15,798 nucleotides of DNA from Terriglobia bacterium (GTDB lineage: Bacteria > Acidobacteriota > Terriglobia > UBA7540). This document shows positions 1-7,227 of the stretch, in pieces; within the stretch, counting starts at the first letter, position 1; every line of letters starts with the position of its first letter. The position numbers and the translations under genes were made by a program. Below the pieces are notes generated by a model, which was not told the DNA's origin, did not search any database, and saw only the letters and a list, made by a program, of their open reading frames with translations. The stretch spans positions 1 to 15,798 of the forward strand of contig JASHTO010000521.1 of assembly GCA_030040515.1 (NCBI GenBank), in the 5' to 3' direction.

Positions 1-2139
1 AACGACCTCAGGAGCGGGGCAGCCACGCCCGCGGCCAAACCCGCGCCGGCCGCGCCGGTGGAGCCGCCGGCCGCAGCCGGGCCGACGCTCAGTGAAGCGG
101 CGAAATCGATGCAGTTGGCCGAGGAGCTCCGCCGCAGCCTTCAGACCCCGCGGGCGGCAGAGCCCGCGCCCACGCCCAAGGTGCCTCCCCCGGCAGCGAA
201 GATGCCCGCGCCGGAACCCGCTGCCACTATCCCGATGGCGCAGGCTCCGCCACTTGAGGCGCCGCCTGTCCAGGCGGCACCCGTCCAGACGGCACCGCCT
301 CAAGCGCCACCGCTTCAGGCGACGCAAGTGACCGAATCCCCGGCAGCGGCCGGCGGTGACTTCAGTGCCACCTCCATGATGCCGGTGCTCAAATCAAAGG
401 CTCCGGCGGCGCCGGAACTTACACCTCCTCCGCCTGAGCCGCCGCCCGCGCGGAAGGCCCAGACGCCAAGTGCCGCAATGCCTCCCTTGCAGGTCGAAGC
501 TCCGAAGAAACCGACGCCGGCGCGCGTAACACCCTCTCCGGCAGTGATTGCACAGGCCGAGCCCGCCAAGAAGCCCCCCATCATCATGATCGGAGCCATC
601 GTCCTGGCGGCGATTCTGGCCATCGGCGGGTTCATGATCTTCCATAAGGGCAAGCCGGCGGAAACCACAACGACGACCAGCATTAATACGGAGGCGACGA
701 CTACCCAGAACAGTCAAAAGCTGCAGGACCAGCAGGAACAGACCCTTTATGACCAGGCCAAGGATGCGGCGGATAAGCAGGACTGGAAGACCGCCGAGGA
801 TAAATACGAATCAGTCATCAAGATCAACGGGAAGCGGGCGCATGATGCATCGGCGGCCCTCGAAACCGTCAGACTGCAAGAGCAAGGGAAGAATAAAGCC
901 GAGGTTGAGGCGAAGGATTTCAAGGAGGGGATGGCTGCTTACAACCACGGTCCGAAGCAATATGAAAGTGCCAAGGCCGATTTACAGCAGGTCGTCAATT
1001 TAAACATTCCCGATTCATCGAATATCCAGAAGGCCAAAGACACTATCGCCGATATTGACAACTATCTGAACGCCCAGACGGAATATCAGGCGGCGGACAG
1101 CCTGGTCAATCGCAGTGACTACGATGGCGCCATAAATCAGATGGAAAAGATCGCAGGTGGCGGAGGGCCATTTGCCAAACTCGCCAAGGCTCGGATCCCT
1201 GAGATTCAAAAACTGAAGACGGAAATGACCGCCAACGCCGCCCTCAAGGCGGATTTCGACGCGGCAGTCAAAATGGAAGAGAGCAACGACCTGCGAGGCG
1301 CGCTGCAAAAGTTCCAGGAAATTCAGCCGAAGGGCGGATCGTTGGGCAGCGAAGCCGCTAAGCACATTCAAACTATTAATGACAACTTGGCGAAGCAGAC
1401 GGCGGACACCGATTGGAAAAACGCCCTAGCCGCCGAGAATTCAAACCCCCAAGACGCATTAAGCAAGATGCAGCAAATCGCTAGCCGGCCCGGGCCCCAC
1501 CAGGATGATGCAAAGCAGCAGGTTCAGGCGCTGAACCAGAAGATTTCTGATCAGGCCGATACCGATAAGTTCAACGATGCGGTAAGAAAGCAACAGGCCG
1601 GCGACATGCAAAGCTTGCAAAGCGCCCAGGCGGAGTTCAAAGCCCTTGCGGGAAGGCCCGGCCCCAAGGCGGCTGATTCCTTGGATCATTATGGTCAGGT
1701 CACCCAAATGATCGCGGCCTTGAACGCCCCCAAACAGCCTGAGCCGAAACCACCTGTGACCCCGCCGACCACGACCTCCACACCGACCACTTCGGCTGCT
1801 CGGACGCCCACGGTTACGCCTTTGTCCGGTGGCGATCCCCAACCTTATGCGCTCCCCTGGCACAGGGGTGTGGTTGTCCCGGATTATAACGTGGATGGCG
1901 GCCTACAGCCGGCGGGCCCACTGACCGTGCCTCCCATGAAGGATGCGCCGCCGAATAGCATCTGTGTCCTTAAGATAACGGTGGATGAGAACGGCAACGT
2001 CACTCCCAATCAGGTCCTGACGGACAACAGCGGTTACGGCCCCGACGTTCAAAGAGCCGCCCGGTCTTGGAAATTCAAACCACCCACAGCCAAAGGCAAG
2101 CCTGTCCAGGCCAGCATTTCTGTTAGAGTGACCTTCTGA
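1..2139 (+). CDS. TonB-like C-terminal protein with transmembrane anchor and helical repeats (5' partial)
   Basis: The frame is open from base 1 to the TGA at 2137-2139, so the real start lies upstream; the GTG at 58 is only the first start-like codon in view. Residues are numbered from base 1 (712 seen). Residues 1-190 are Pro/Ala-rich with repeated PP and PVQ motifs. Residues 193-215 are one strongly hydrophobic segment flanked by KK and HKGK, the only membrane span. After a Thr-rich stretch, residues ~245-572 are charged, helical and TPR-like, with four recurring ~50-residue units. A Pro/Thr linker leads to a TonB C-terminal domain at ~652-712 (ICVLKITVDENGNV, then the RAARSWKFKPP motif and a terminal VTF). 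Inferred topology is cytoplasmic N-terminus and periplasmic C-terminus. TonB domains of this kind transmit energy to outer-membrane receptors. The next gene, convergent, encodes such a receptor. The missing N-terminus could hold another domain; its identity is unknown. Confidence 0.85.
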   Translation, partial: NDLRSGAATPAAKPAPAAPVEPPAAAGPTLSEAAKSMQLAEELRRSLQTPRAAEPAPTPKVPPPAAKMPAPEPAATIPMAQAPPLEAPPVQAAPVQTAPPQAPPLQATQVTESPAAAGGDFSATSMMPVLKSKAPAAPELTPPPPEPPPARKAQTPSAAMPPLQVEAPKKPTPARVTPSPAVIAQAEPAKKPPIIMIGAIVLAAILAIGGFMIFHKGKPAETTTTTSINTEATTTQNSQKLQDQQEQTLYDQAKDAADKQDWKTAEDKYESVIKINGKRAHDASAALETVRLQEQGKNKAEVEAKDFKEGMAAYNHGPKQYESAKADLQQVVNLNIPDSSNIQKAKDTIADIDNYLNAQTEYQAADSLVNRSDYDGAINQMEKIAGGGGPFAKLAKARIPEIQKLKTEMTANAALKADFDAAVKMEESNDLRGALQKFQEIQPKGGSLGSEAAKHIQTINDNLAKQTADTDWKNALAAENSNPQDALSKMQQIASRPGPHQDDAKQQVQALNQKISDQADTDKFNDAVRKQQAGDMQSLQSAQAEFKALAGRPGPKAADSLDHYGQVTQMIAALNAPKQPEPKPPVTPPTTTSTPTTSAARTPTVTPLSGGDPQPYALPWHRGVVVPDYNVDGGLQPAGPLTVPPMKDAPPNSICVLKITVDENGNVTPNQVLTDNSGYGPDVQRAARSWKFKPPTAKGKPVQASISVRVTF

Positions 2140-2552
2140 AGGCTCCATCGCCTTCTGGCGCTCTCTGCGCATTATCCTGCCTCCCCAATTAAGAGTTTAT
2201 TTTCAAGTTATTCAATTCACGCTCAGGCGAACGATTCTGCAGTTTGGGACGGAAATTGATCGTCGATGCCATTGCCGCCTCCGCAACCTGCGCTGCCGTC
2301 CTGCGAGACGGGACGGGGAGAAACTCCAGGGCCCCGCAGCGCGGAGCCCACACCGGTTGCTCCTCGGCCCTAAAAAACCCGGAAGAAAACCTCACTGCTT
2401 GGTTGAATTGCGCCGATAAACGATGCGAGGAAGTGCCGGGGGAACCACGAGGGGGCCAGACAGGTGAATCAGCGCCTGGATTTGCTCCTGAATCCTGACG
2501 ATTTCCTGCGCCGCGGGACTATTCATAAACCCCCATGGTAGGTTCACCTACT
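2140..2552. other. Non-coding spacer after the TonB-like gene
   Basis: No convincing gene is present. An 84-codon frame at 2244-2498 (+) and a 68-codon frame on the other strand overlap each other, have no recognisable domain and lack a good ribosome site. A short inverted repeat directly at the stop codon (GAAGGC at 2138-2143 with GCCTTC at 2150-2155) could form a small hairpin but is not followed by a T-run. An AT-rich patch lies at ~2186-2218. Confidence 0.5.
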
Positions 2553-2670
2553 GAGGGTTGCAAAATATAGTGCCAACCGTTCGCTGTAGCGGCGCTCTGC
2601 GAGCGCCGAAAGACCGCCGGTCGTAGACCGGCGCTACAATGGGTTGATGTCACTATATTTTGCAATCCTC
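2553..2670. repeat. MITE/REP-like element with 20-bp terminal inverted repeats
   Basis: A 118-bp unit bounded by inverted repeats at 2553-2572 and 2651-2670 that match at 19 of 20 positions; the inner 15 bases, TTGCAAAATATAGTG, are perfect. Inside is a second, GC-rich nested palindrome at 2585-2638, opening TGTAGC and closing GCTACA, which contains two small hairpins: GGCGCTC/GAGCGCC and GCCGGTC/GACCGGC. It has no coding capacity. The architecture fits a non-autonomous transposable unit or a REP-type palindrome. No clear flanking target duplication is visible, so mobility is inferred. Confidence 0.7.
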
Positions 2671-2758
2671 GATAAGTTGCAAATTTAGGGTGTATTCCGC
2701 AGCTCCCTCTCACTCCCGCGCGAGCGTCCGGGGATCGTTTAACGGAGATAAACCTCCC

Positions 2759-2788
2759 CCCGTCTTCAACGGCACGCGTGAAGACGGG
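2759..2788 (-). terminator. Hairpin downstream of the TonB-dependent receptor gene
   Basis: Perfect 10-bp inverted repeat CCCGTCTTCA (2759-2768) and TGAAGACGGG (2779-2788) with a 10-base loop, starting 25 bases past the receptor stop codon. On the receptor strand the following bases are only mildly T-rich (GGTTTAT), so this is a weak intrinsic terminator at best; it may instead be an mRNA 3'-end stabiliser. Confidence 0.4.
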
Positions 2789-2813
2789 AGAGGGTTGGAG
2801 GTCTTTTGAAATT

Positions 2814-5800
2814 TTAGAAGGAGAAGTGAATTCCGAACTGCATGGTGCGGTTGCCGGTGTTCATATAGCCCTTGCTCAGGAAGTCGTGAGTGCCGCCGGT
2901 GGTGACGGCGTCGATGGCGTTTTCAGGAATGGTACCGGTCACCGCGGCAGCCGTGGAGCTGGGCGCCCAGGCAAATCCCGGCGTCGGCTGGGCATTGGTC
3001 GAGAACGCGTTCCCCAGGAGATAACCGTATATGGGGGTGTTGAACACGTCATAGACTTCCCAGCGGAACTCGAGTGATTTCGTTTCACCCCAATTGAATT
3101 GCTTGTAGATGGCGAAATCAAAGTCCATGATTCCCGGACCCGTCAGGATGTTGCGGCCGGCGTTTCCTCCCTGGTTTGTGGCGAGAGGAACCTGCACGAA
3201 ATGGGCTTCGGAAAATGCCTGGCTTTGGCTCACCGCTTGAGGGGTGTTAGAGCCGGCCGTATAGAGGTTATAGGTATACGCGCCCGTCGAGGAGTAACAA
3301 TCCGCGTTGGTAATCAAGGCAATGCTGCTGACCGGGGCTTGCGGGTTGCCAATATCGGGCCGGGTGTTGGTGAGATAACCTTCGCCCTGAGCATCCGCGC
3401 AAGGTCCGAGGGGAATGCCGTTCAGAGGGCTGAAGGGCTGGCCGCTCTGCAATGTCCCGATGCCGTTGAGGTACCAACCTCCCCCAAAGGCTTTCGCGGC
3501 GCGCGATCTGGTGGGAGTGGGCAACCCCCAGATTTCGCTGAACACGAAGCGCTGGCGGCGATCGTAAGAAGAGTTGCCCCGCTCCGCACTCAAACTATTA
3601 TAAACTTGAGGAAACGGAGTGATGGCCTCGGCCGAAGAAATTCCTTCCGGCAGGTCGGTGAGCGACTCGAAAAATGAACTTTTGAAGACGCGGACGCTGG
3701 GGCCAAAGATTTCGCTGTCCGTGTCGATCATGTGGCTCCAGGTGTAAGCGGTGGTGAAGGTAAGGCTGTTGCCGCGAATATTCAGCGTGCGAGTATTTAG
3801 AGTCGCCTGCAAAGCATTGTAGGTGGAAAGGCCGGCATTGGTTACGGAGGTGATGTCGCCACGGTTCGGATTGATCCGCGCGTTCAAGCACTCGTCGCCG
3901 GTCCCGCCCACCAGGCATGAGGTGTTCCACCCTTGGTAGGGGTTCAGGTCAAGGCGCTCGTAGAGCTTCGTCCCTTTGGTTCCCACATAATCCACTTCGA
4001 ACATCATATTGTGGGATAGCTCTCTCTGCATGCCTGCCGTCCAGGTTTGGGTGTAAGGCGTTACGAGATTCGGCGCGACGGTATTCTGTGTCGAGCAGTT
4101 CGCCAGGGGGACCGACCCGGAAGTTGTCTGAAGGGTAAAGGGGCTTGAAAAGTTGGTGGTTTGAGTTGAGAGCGTACTGCTGCAAGCCGAAACCGTGTCG
4201 GCGGCGACGCTCTGCCACGTCAAGGGCGAAGTGGGGTAATTCCCGGTAACCGGCAATGCAAGTTTGGGATCGTTGGTGGTGGTTAATCCCAGGATCGCCG
4301 AGGCGCCGGCGGAAGTGATGGTGGCAATCTGCGGCGAGATGGGTGCGCTCTGCCACATCAAGAGCGGAATATTGAGAGGCATTTGGTCATACATCATGGC
4401 GTACCCGCCACGGAAGACCATTTTGCGGCTCGCCCCCGGCGACCAGGCGATGCCGAAGCGCGGGCCAAAGTCGCCCGCGCTGGCGGGAATAATGGGGCTG
4501 GCATTCGGGTTTAGCTTCAGGATTCCGTCGATGGGCTGGCCGAAGCGCTCATAGCGAAGTCCCAAGCTGATAGTTAAATTGGGATGGAAGCGAAAATCGT
4601 CCTGAATGAAAGCGGCCTCATCGCTCTCGCGCAAAGGCAGTTCCTCGGAGCCTTGCCCGGTGATGACGCCCTGACTGCTGGTGATGACGTCGGGCAGGGT
4701 TTGCAGCACAGCCACGGCATTGGTGGGAAAAGTGTTGGGCGTGGAGATGAAGCTTTGAAAACCGCCGGCAACCCCTGGTCCGTTTCCGAAAAAGTAATGC
4801 CCCAGGTCGGAGGGGACGTCAATGATGTTGCTCTGCGTATGGACAAAATCAACTCCCATCTTGATGAAGTGGCGGTTGCGGGTGACGGAAAAATTCTCCT
4901 GAACCTCATAGAGATTGCTGTGGGTGACGGCGACCGAAGTATCCGGACCCAGGGTGAATTGTTCACCGGCGGAGGGGAAGTTGTTTTGGTAGGCTCCGAA
5001 GTAGCCAAAATTATCCCCAATAGTCGCCGAGGGAACAGCGTTGAGCAGGCTGGGAGGCAAATCGTAAGCTCCCACTCCCTGGGCGATGCGGCTCGCCGAG
5101 AAACGCACCTCATTCAGGGAGCTGGAGCGGGCATAGCGCTCGTCCAACAAGGCGCTTTGGGTGCGCTGGTGAAGAATCGTGCGGGAGTCGGGGAGCTCAC
5201 CCAAATCGCTGAAGGCCACGTCGCCGGCAGGGTTTAGAACCGCTTGCGGCGTGTTGAGGTCGTCAACCAGGTAGCGCCCATAGAAGTCGTTGGAGTCATT
5301 CAAGCGGCGGTCAATGCGGGCCGAAGCCTGATGATCGTAAAGATCGAACAAATTACCTTGCGGCACATCAAAGGTGCCAAACTGAACCGTCGCAGGGCTT
5401 GCCAAACCGGTAGCGGCGCTTCCTGTGAAGCACGGGTTGGTGGTGCTGGGGGCCGGCGTCGTTGAGGGCGTCGCGGCAAAGCAAGCGCCCCCCAGGCCCG
5501 CGACGGTATTGATTGAGGGAAATTCCAGCATTGTTGCGAGTGCTGGAGTGGGAGAAGAAATTCCCCGCAGCGCCGTCAAACCGGTGGCCGTTGGTGCCGT
5601 GGCGACTACCGGATAAACATTGGAGAGGTCTGAGCGCGAGCGATCAAACTGATAGGATATAAAGAAAAACGTGTCCTTCTTCGCCAGGGGGCCTCCCAGC
5701 GTGCCTCCCGCCTTTTGCTCATAAGAGGGAGCGGGCGAGGTGAGAAGGGCGGCGGTATCCGCGCGGGTCATGGCGTCAAAGTCGCTATTCTGGCCAAACC

Positions 5801-6575
5801 AAAATGCCGTCCCATGAACCTTGCTGGACCCGCTTTTGGTAATGACATTGACCGTTGCGCCGCTGTCGCGGCCGAACTCCGCCTTGGGGATGCCGGTGGA
5901 AATCGCGTAGTCGGAAAAGATGTCAGGGTTGCTGAATTGCGTGGCCGCGCCACCGAAAATCGGTTCGTTATTACTAACGCTGTCGACGATGAAATTGTTG
6001 TACCGGCCCCATGCGCCGCTGACCGCGAAAGGCACCAGCGTGCTGGCAAAGCTGAAGGTTCTAACGCTTTCCACTCCGGGCGCCAACAATGCCAGGTCGT
6101 TGACGTCGCGCGTGAGGATGGGCAGTTCCCGAATCTGTTTCTGGTTAAAATCCTCCCCCGATGTCGCGGTGTTAATGGTGGTCATCGGAGCGCTTGAGGC
6201 GACGACTTCCACCTTGGTGTTGACGAATATTTTCAGGGTGAAATCTTCCTCCGTCACACGATTCACATCCACGCTCACGGGGTAGTGTTCCTCCGGCTGG
6301 AATCCGCTGAACTGTGCGCGCACGCGGTAGATTCCAGGCGGCACCTCGGGGATAACATACAACCCGCGTGTCGCATCCGTCACACCGGGATAGGTGAGCC
6401 CCGTCTCCGTATTAGTCGCGGTAATTCCGACGCCGGAAAGAATGCCACCCTGCTGATCGAGGACGGTTCCGAGGATCGTGCCGCTGATAGTTTGACCTTT
6501 CGCCATGGCGCCGAAACCCAAGAGTGCCAGTGCGAGCGCAAGGCAACATCGCGAAGGCCAACGGAGGGAAAACAT
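2814..6575 (-). CDS. Oar-like TonB-dependent receptor with carboxypeptidase-regulatory domain
   Basis: A complete 1253-residue outer-membrane protein. Residues 1-28 form a signal peptide (twin Arg, CCLALALALLGFGAMA core). Residues ~29-115 are a carboxypeptidase-regulatory-like beta-sandwich (TVLDQQGGILSGVGITATN, later GLYVIPEVPPGIYRVR). Residues ~120-250 are plug-like, with the RELPILTRDVNDLALLAPGV signature typical of Oar/RagA-like proteins and the DSGATVNVITKSGSSKVHG motif. The remainder is a long beta-barrel ending in the terminal Phe of HFSF, as expected for BAM-dependent assembly. The start is supported by AGAAGGAG (6583-6590) seven bases before the ATG. Length and layout match the large receptors amplified in Acidobacteriota, whose substrates are mostly unknown (often assumed to be glycans or peptides). 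No TonB box is obvious. It is convergent with the TonB-like gene, and the mobile segment sits ~150 bp upstream of its start. The substrate cannot be assigned. Confidence 0.93.
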   Translation of the reverse strand: MFSLRWPSRCCLALALALLGFGAMAKGQTISGTILGTVLDQQGGILSGVGITATNTETGLTYPGVTDATRGLYVIPEVPPGIYRVRAQFSGFQPEEHYPVSVDVNRVTEEDFTLKIFVNTKVEVVASSAPMTTINTATSGEDFNQKQIRELPILTRDVNDLALLAPGVESVRTFSFASTLVPFAVSGAWGRYNNFIVDSVSNNEPIFGGAATQFSNPDIFSDYAISTGIPKAEFGRDSGATVNVITKSGSSKVHGTAFWFGQNSDFDAMTRADTAALLTSPAPSYEQKAGGTLGGPLAKKDTFFFISYQFDRSRSDLSNVYPVVATAPTATGLTALRGISSPTPALATMLEFPSINTVAGLGGACFAATPSTTPAPSTTNPCFTGSAATGLASPATVQFGTFDVPQGNLFDLYDHQASARIDRRLNDSNDFYGRYLVDDLNTPQAVLNPAGDVAFSDLGELPDSRTILHQRTQSALLDERYARSSSLNEVRFSASRIAQGVGAYDLPPSLLNAVPSATIGDNFGYFGAYQNNFPSAGEQFTLGPDTSVAVTHSNLYEVQENFSVTRNRHFIKMGVDFVHTQSNIIDVPSDLGHYFFGNGPGVAGGFQSFISTPNTFPTNAVAVLQTLPDVITSSQGVITGQGSEELPLRESDEAAFIQDDFRFHPNLTISLGLRYERFGQPIDGILKLNPNASPIIPASAGDFGPRFGIAWSPGASRKMVFRGGYAMMYDQMPLNIPLLMWQSAPISPQIATITSAGASAILGLTTTNDPKLALPVTGNYPTSPLTWQSVAADTVSACSSTLSTQTTNFSSPFTLQTTSGSVPLANCSTQNTVAPNLVTPYTQTWTAGMQRELSHNMMFEVDYVGTKGTKLYERLDLNPYQGWNTSCLVGGTGDECLNARINPNRGDITSVTNAGLSTYNALQATLNTRTLNIRGNSLTFTTAYTWSHMIDTDSEIFGPSVRVFKSSFFESLTDLPEGISSAEAITPFPQVYNSLSAERGNSSYDRRQRFVFSEIWGLPTPTRSRAAKAFGGGWYLNGIGTLQSGQPFSPLNGIPLGPCADAQGEGYLTNTRPDIGNPQAPVSSIALITNADCYSSTGAYTYNLYTAGSNTPQAVSQSQAFSEAHFVQVPLATNQGGNAGRNILTGPGIMDFDFAIYKQFNWGETKSLEFRWEVYDVFNTPIYGYLLGNAFSTNAQPTPGFAWAPSSTAAAVTGTIPENAIDAVTTGGTHDFLSKGYMNTGNRTMQFGIHFSF

Positions 6576-6725
6576 CGGTTTTCTCCTTCTTGAGAGACCT
6601 AAACAGCACCTCGAGGGAGGGCTCTCCGGGTAAATCGCTGTGGTTTATCCCGTCGTTATAATGTCGATGCGACTGGAACTACGCTAAGTCCATTAGGTGT
6701 TTAGCAAAGGGCAAGGGTTTTGTCA

Positions 6726-6746
6726 AGCAGTCAATGCGAAATGTTG
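6726..6746 (+). repeat. Direct repeat, left copy (putative target-site duplication)
   Basis: Twenty-one bases identical to 12621-12641; the first 20 read AGCAGTCAATGCGAAATGTT. It lies immediately outside the left inverted repeat of the split IS. The bases before and after the two copies differ, as expected for a target duplication. IS1202-type elements are known for unusually long duplications (up to 27 bp). Confidence 0.85.
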
Positions 6747-6793
6747 TCGTTAGCATGTGAAATGTCCGGGTGAAATAGCACGTGATCTGTCCG
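6745..6793 (+). repeat. Left terminal inverted repeat of the IS remnant
   Basis: It begins TGTCGTTAGCATGTGAAATG and ends GTGATCTGTCCG (6782-6793). The reverse complement of 12572-12621 aligns with 41 identities over 50 columns, one single-base gap included. The longest exact blocks are TTAGCATGT, ATGTCCGG, ATAGCA and GTGATCTGTCCG. It ends 45 bases before the transposase start codon. Confidence 0.82.
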
Positions 6794-6838
6794 CTTTAGG
6801 CGGTTGGAGGATAAGGCATTCTGCTGAGGGGAGGCAGA

Positions 6839-7084
6839 ATGCACGAATATCCGGCGACCGCCGTGGAGCGGGCGATGAAGGTTCAAGAAGTGATTTTGCG
6901 AGCGATGTCCAAGCAGATTACCTGGTATCAGGCGGCGGAGATCATCGGGATATCCGACCGCAGCATGCGGCGCTGGCGAATGCCACGTCATAAATCTGCA
7001 GCGGGATCGACTGGATATAGGTCTGTCACCTCCACCTTCCAATTCTGGGTCGAGATCGATCTTCGGAACGATATATGGACCTGA
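6839..7084 (+). pseudogene. N-terminal fragment of ISNCY/IS1202-type transposase
   Basis: The ATG at 6839 is preceded by GGGGAGG (6828-6834). The first ~47 residues (MHEYPATAVERAMKVQEVIL, then ITWYQAAEIIGISDRSMRRW) match what I know of the helix-turn-helix N-terminus of ISNCY-family transposases common in Acidobacteriota and related phyla. Similarity stops after MRRWR (base ~6979), where the family normally continues into an ERYEEFG-like stretch; here unrelated residues run to a TGA at 7082-7084. The DDE catalytic region is therefore absent. The matching C-terminal portion lies at 12031-12552 on the same strand, 5 kb away, with cargo genes between. A short DNA-binding peptide might still be made; there is no evidence for this. 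Confidence 0.75.
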
Positions 7085-7227
7085 GCTGCAAGCCCTTCCG
7101 AAAGGTCTTTCAGAAATCTTGCTTCGACCCTGCAGCATGGTAGGCACTCTTTCTCTCCTTTATAGGAATCAATGCCTATTGCCGAGTTCTCGACGTCCCC
7201 CTACAGTCCAAATGAGGCATTTTGTAA

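Noticed and set aside
2138..2155. Intrinsic terminator after the TonB-like gene
   Set aside because: The stem is only 6 bp, begins in the stop codon and has no following T-run.
2553..2670. CRISPR-like reading of the short palindromes
   Set aside because: There is only one unit, with nested inverted repeats and no spaced direct repeats; nothing in the window forms a CRISPR array.
2778..6593. Many open frames on the plus strand, up to 217 codons
   Set aside because: They lie opposite the receptor gene, which has a signal peptide, recognised domains and a strong ribosome site; GC-rich codons create open antisense frames.
6731..7147. 138-codon frame on the minus strand over the left IS end
   Set aside because: It runs through the inverted repeat and the transposase stub in antisense and resembles no family I know.
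7085..7227. Promoter for the cargo operon
   Set aside because: A TATAGG-like hexamer is present near 7160, but no -35 match sits at proper spacing, so no call was made.
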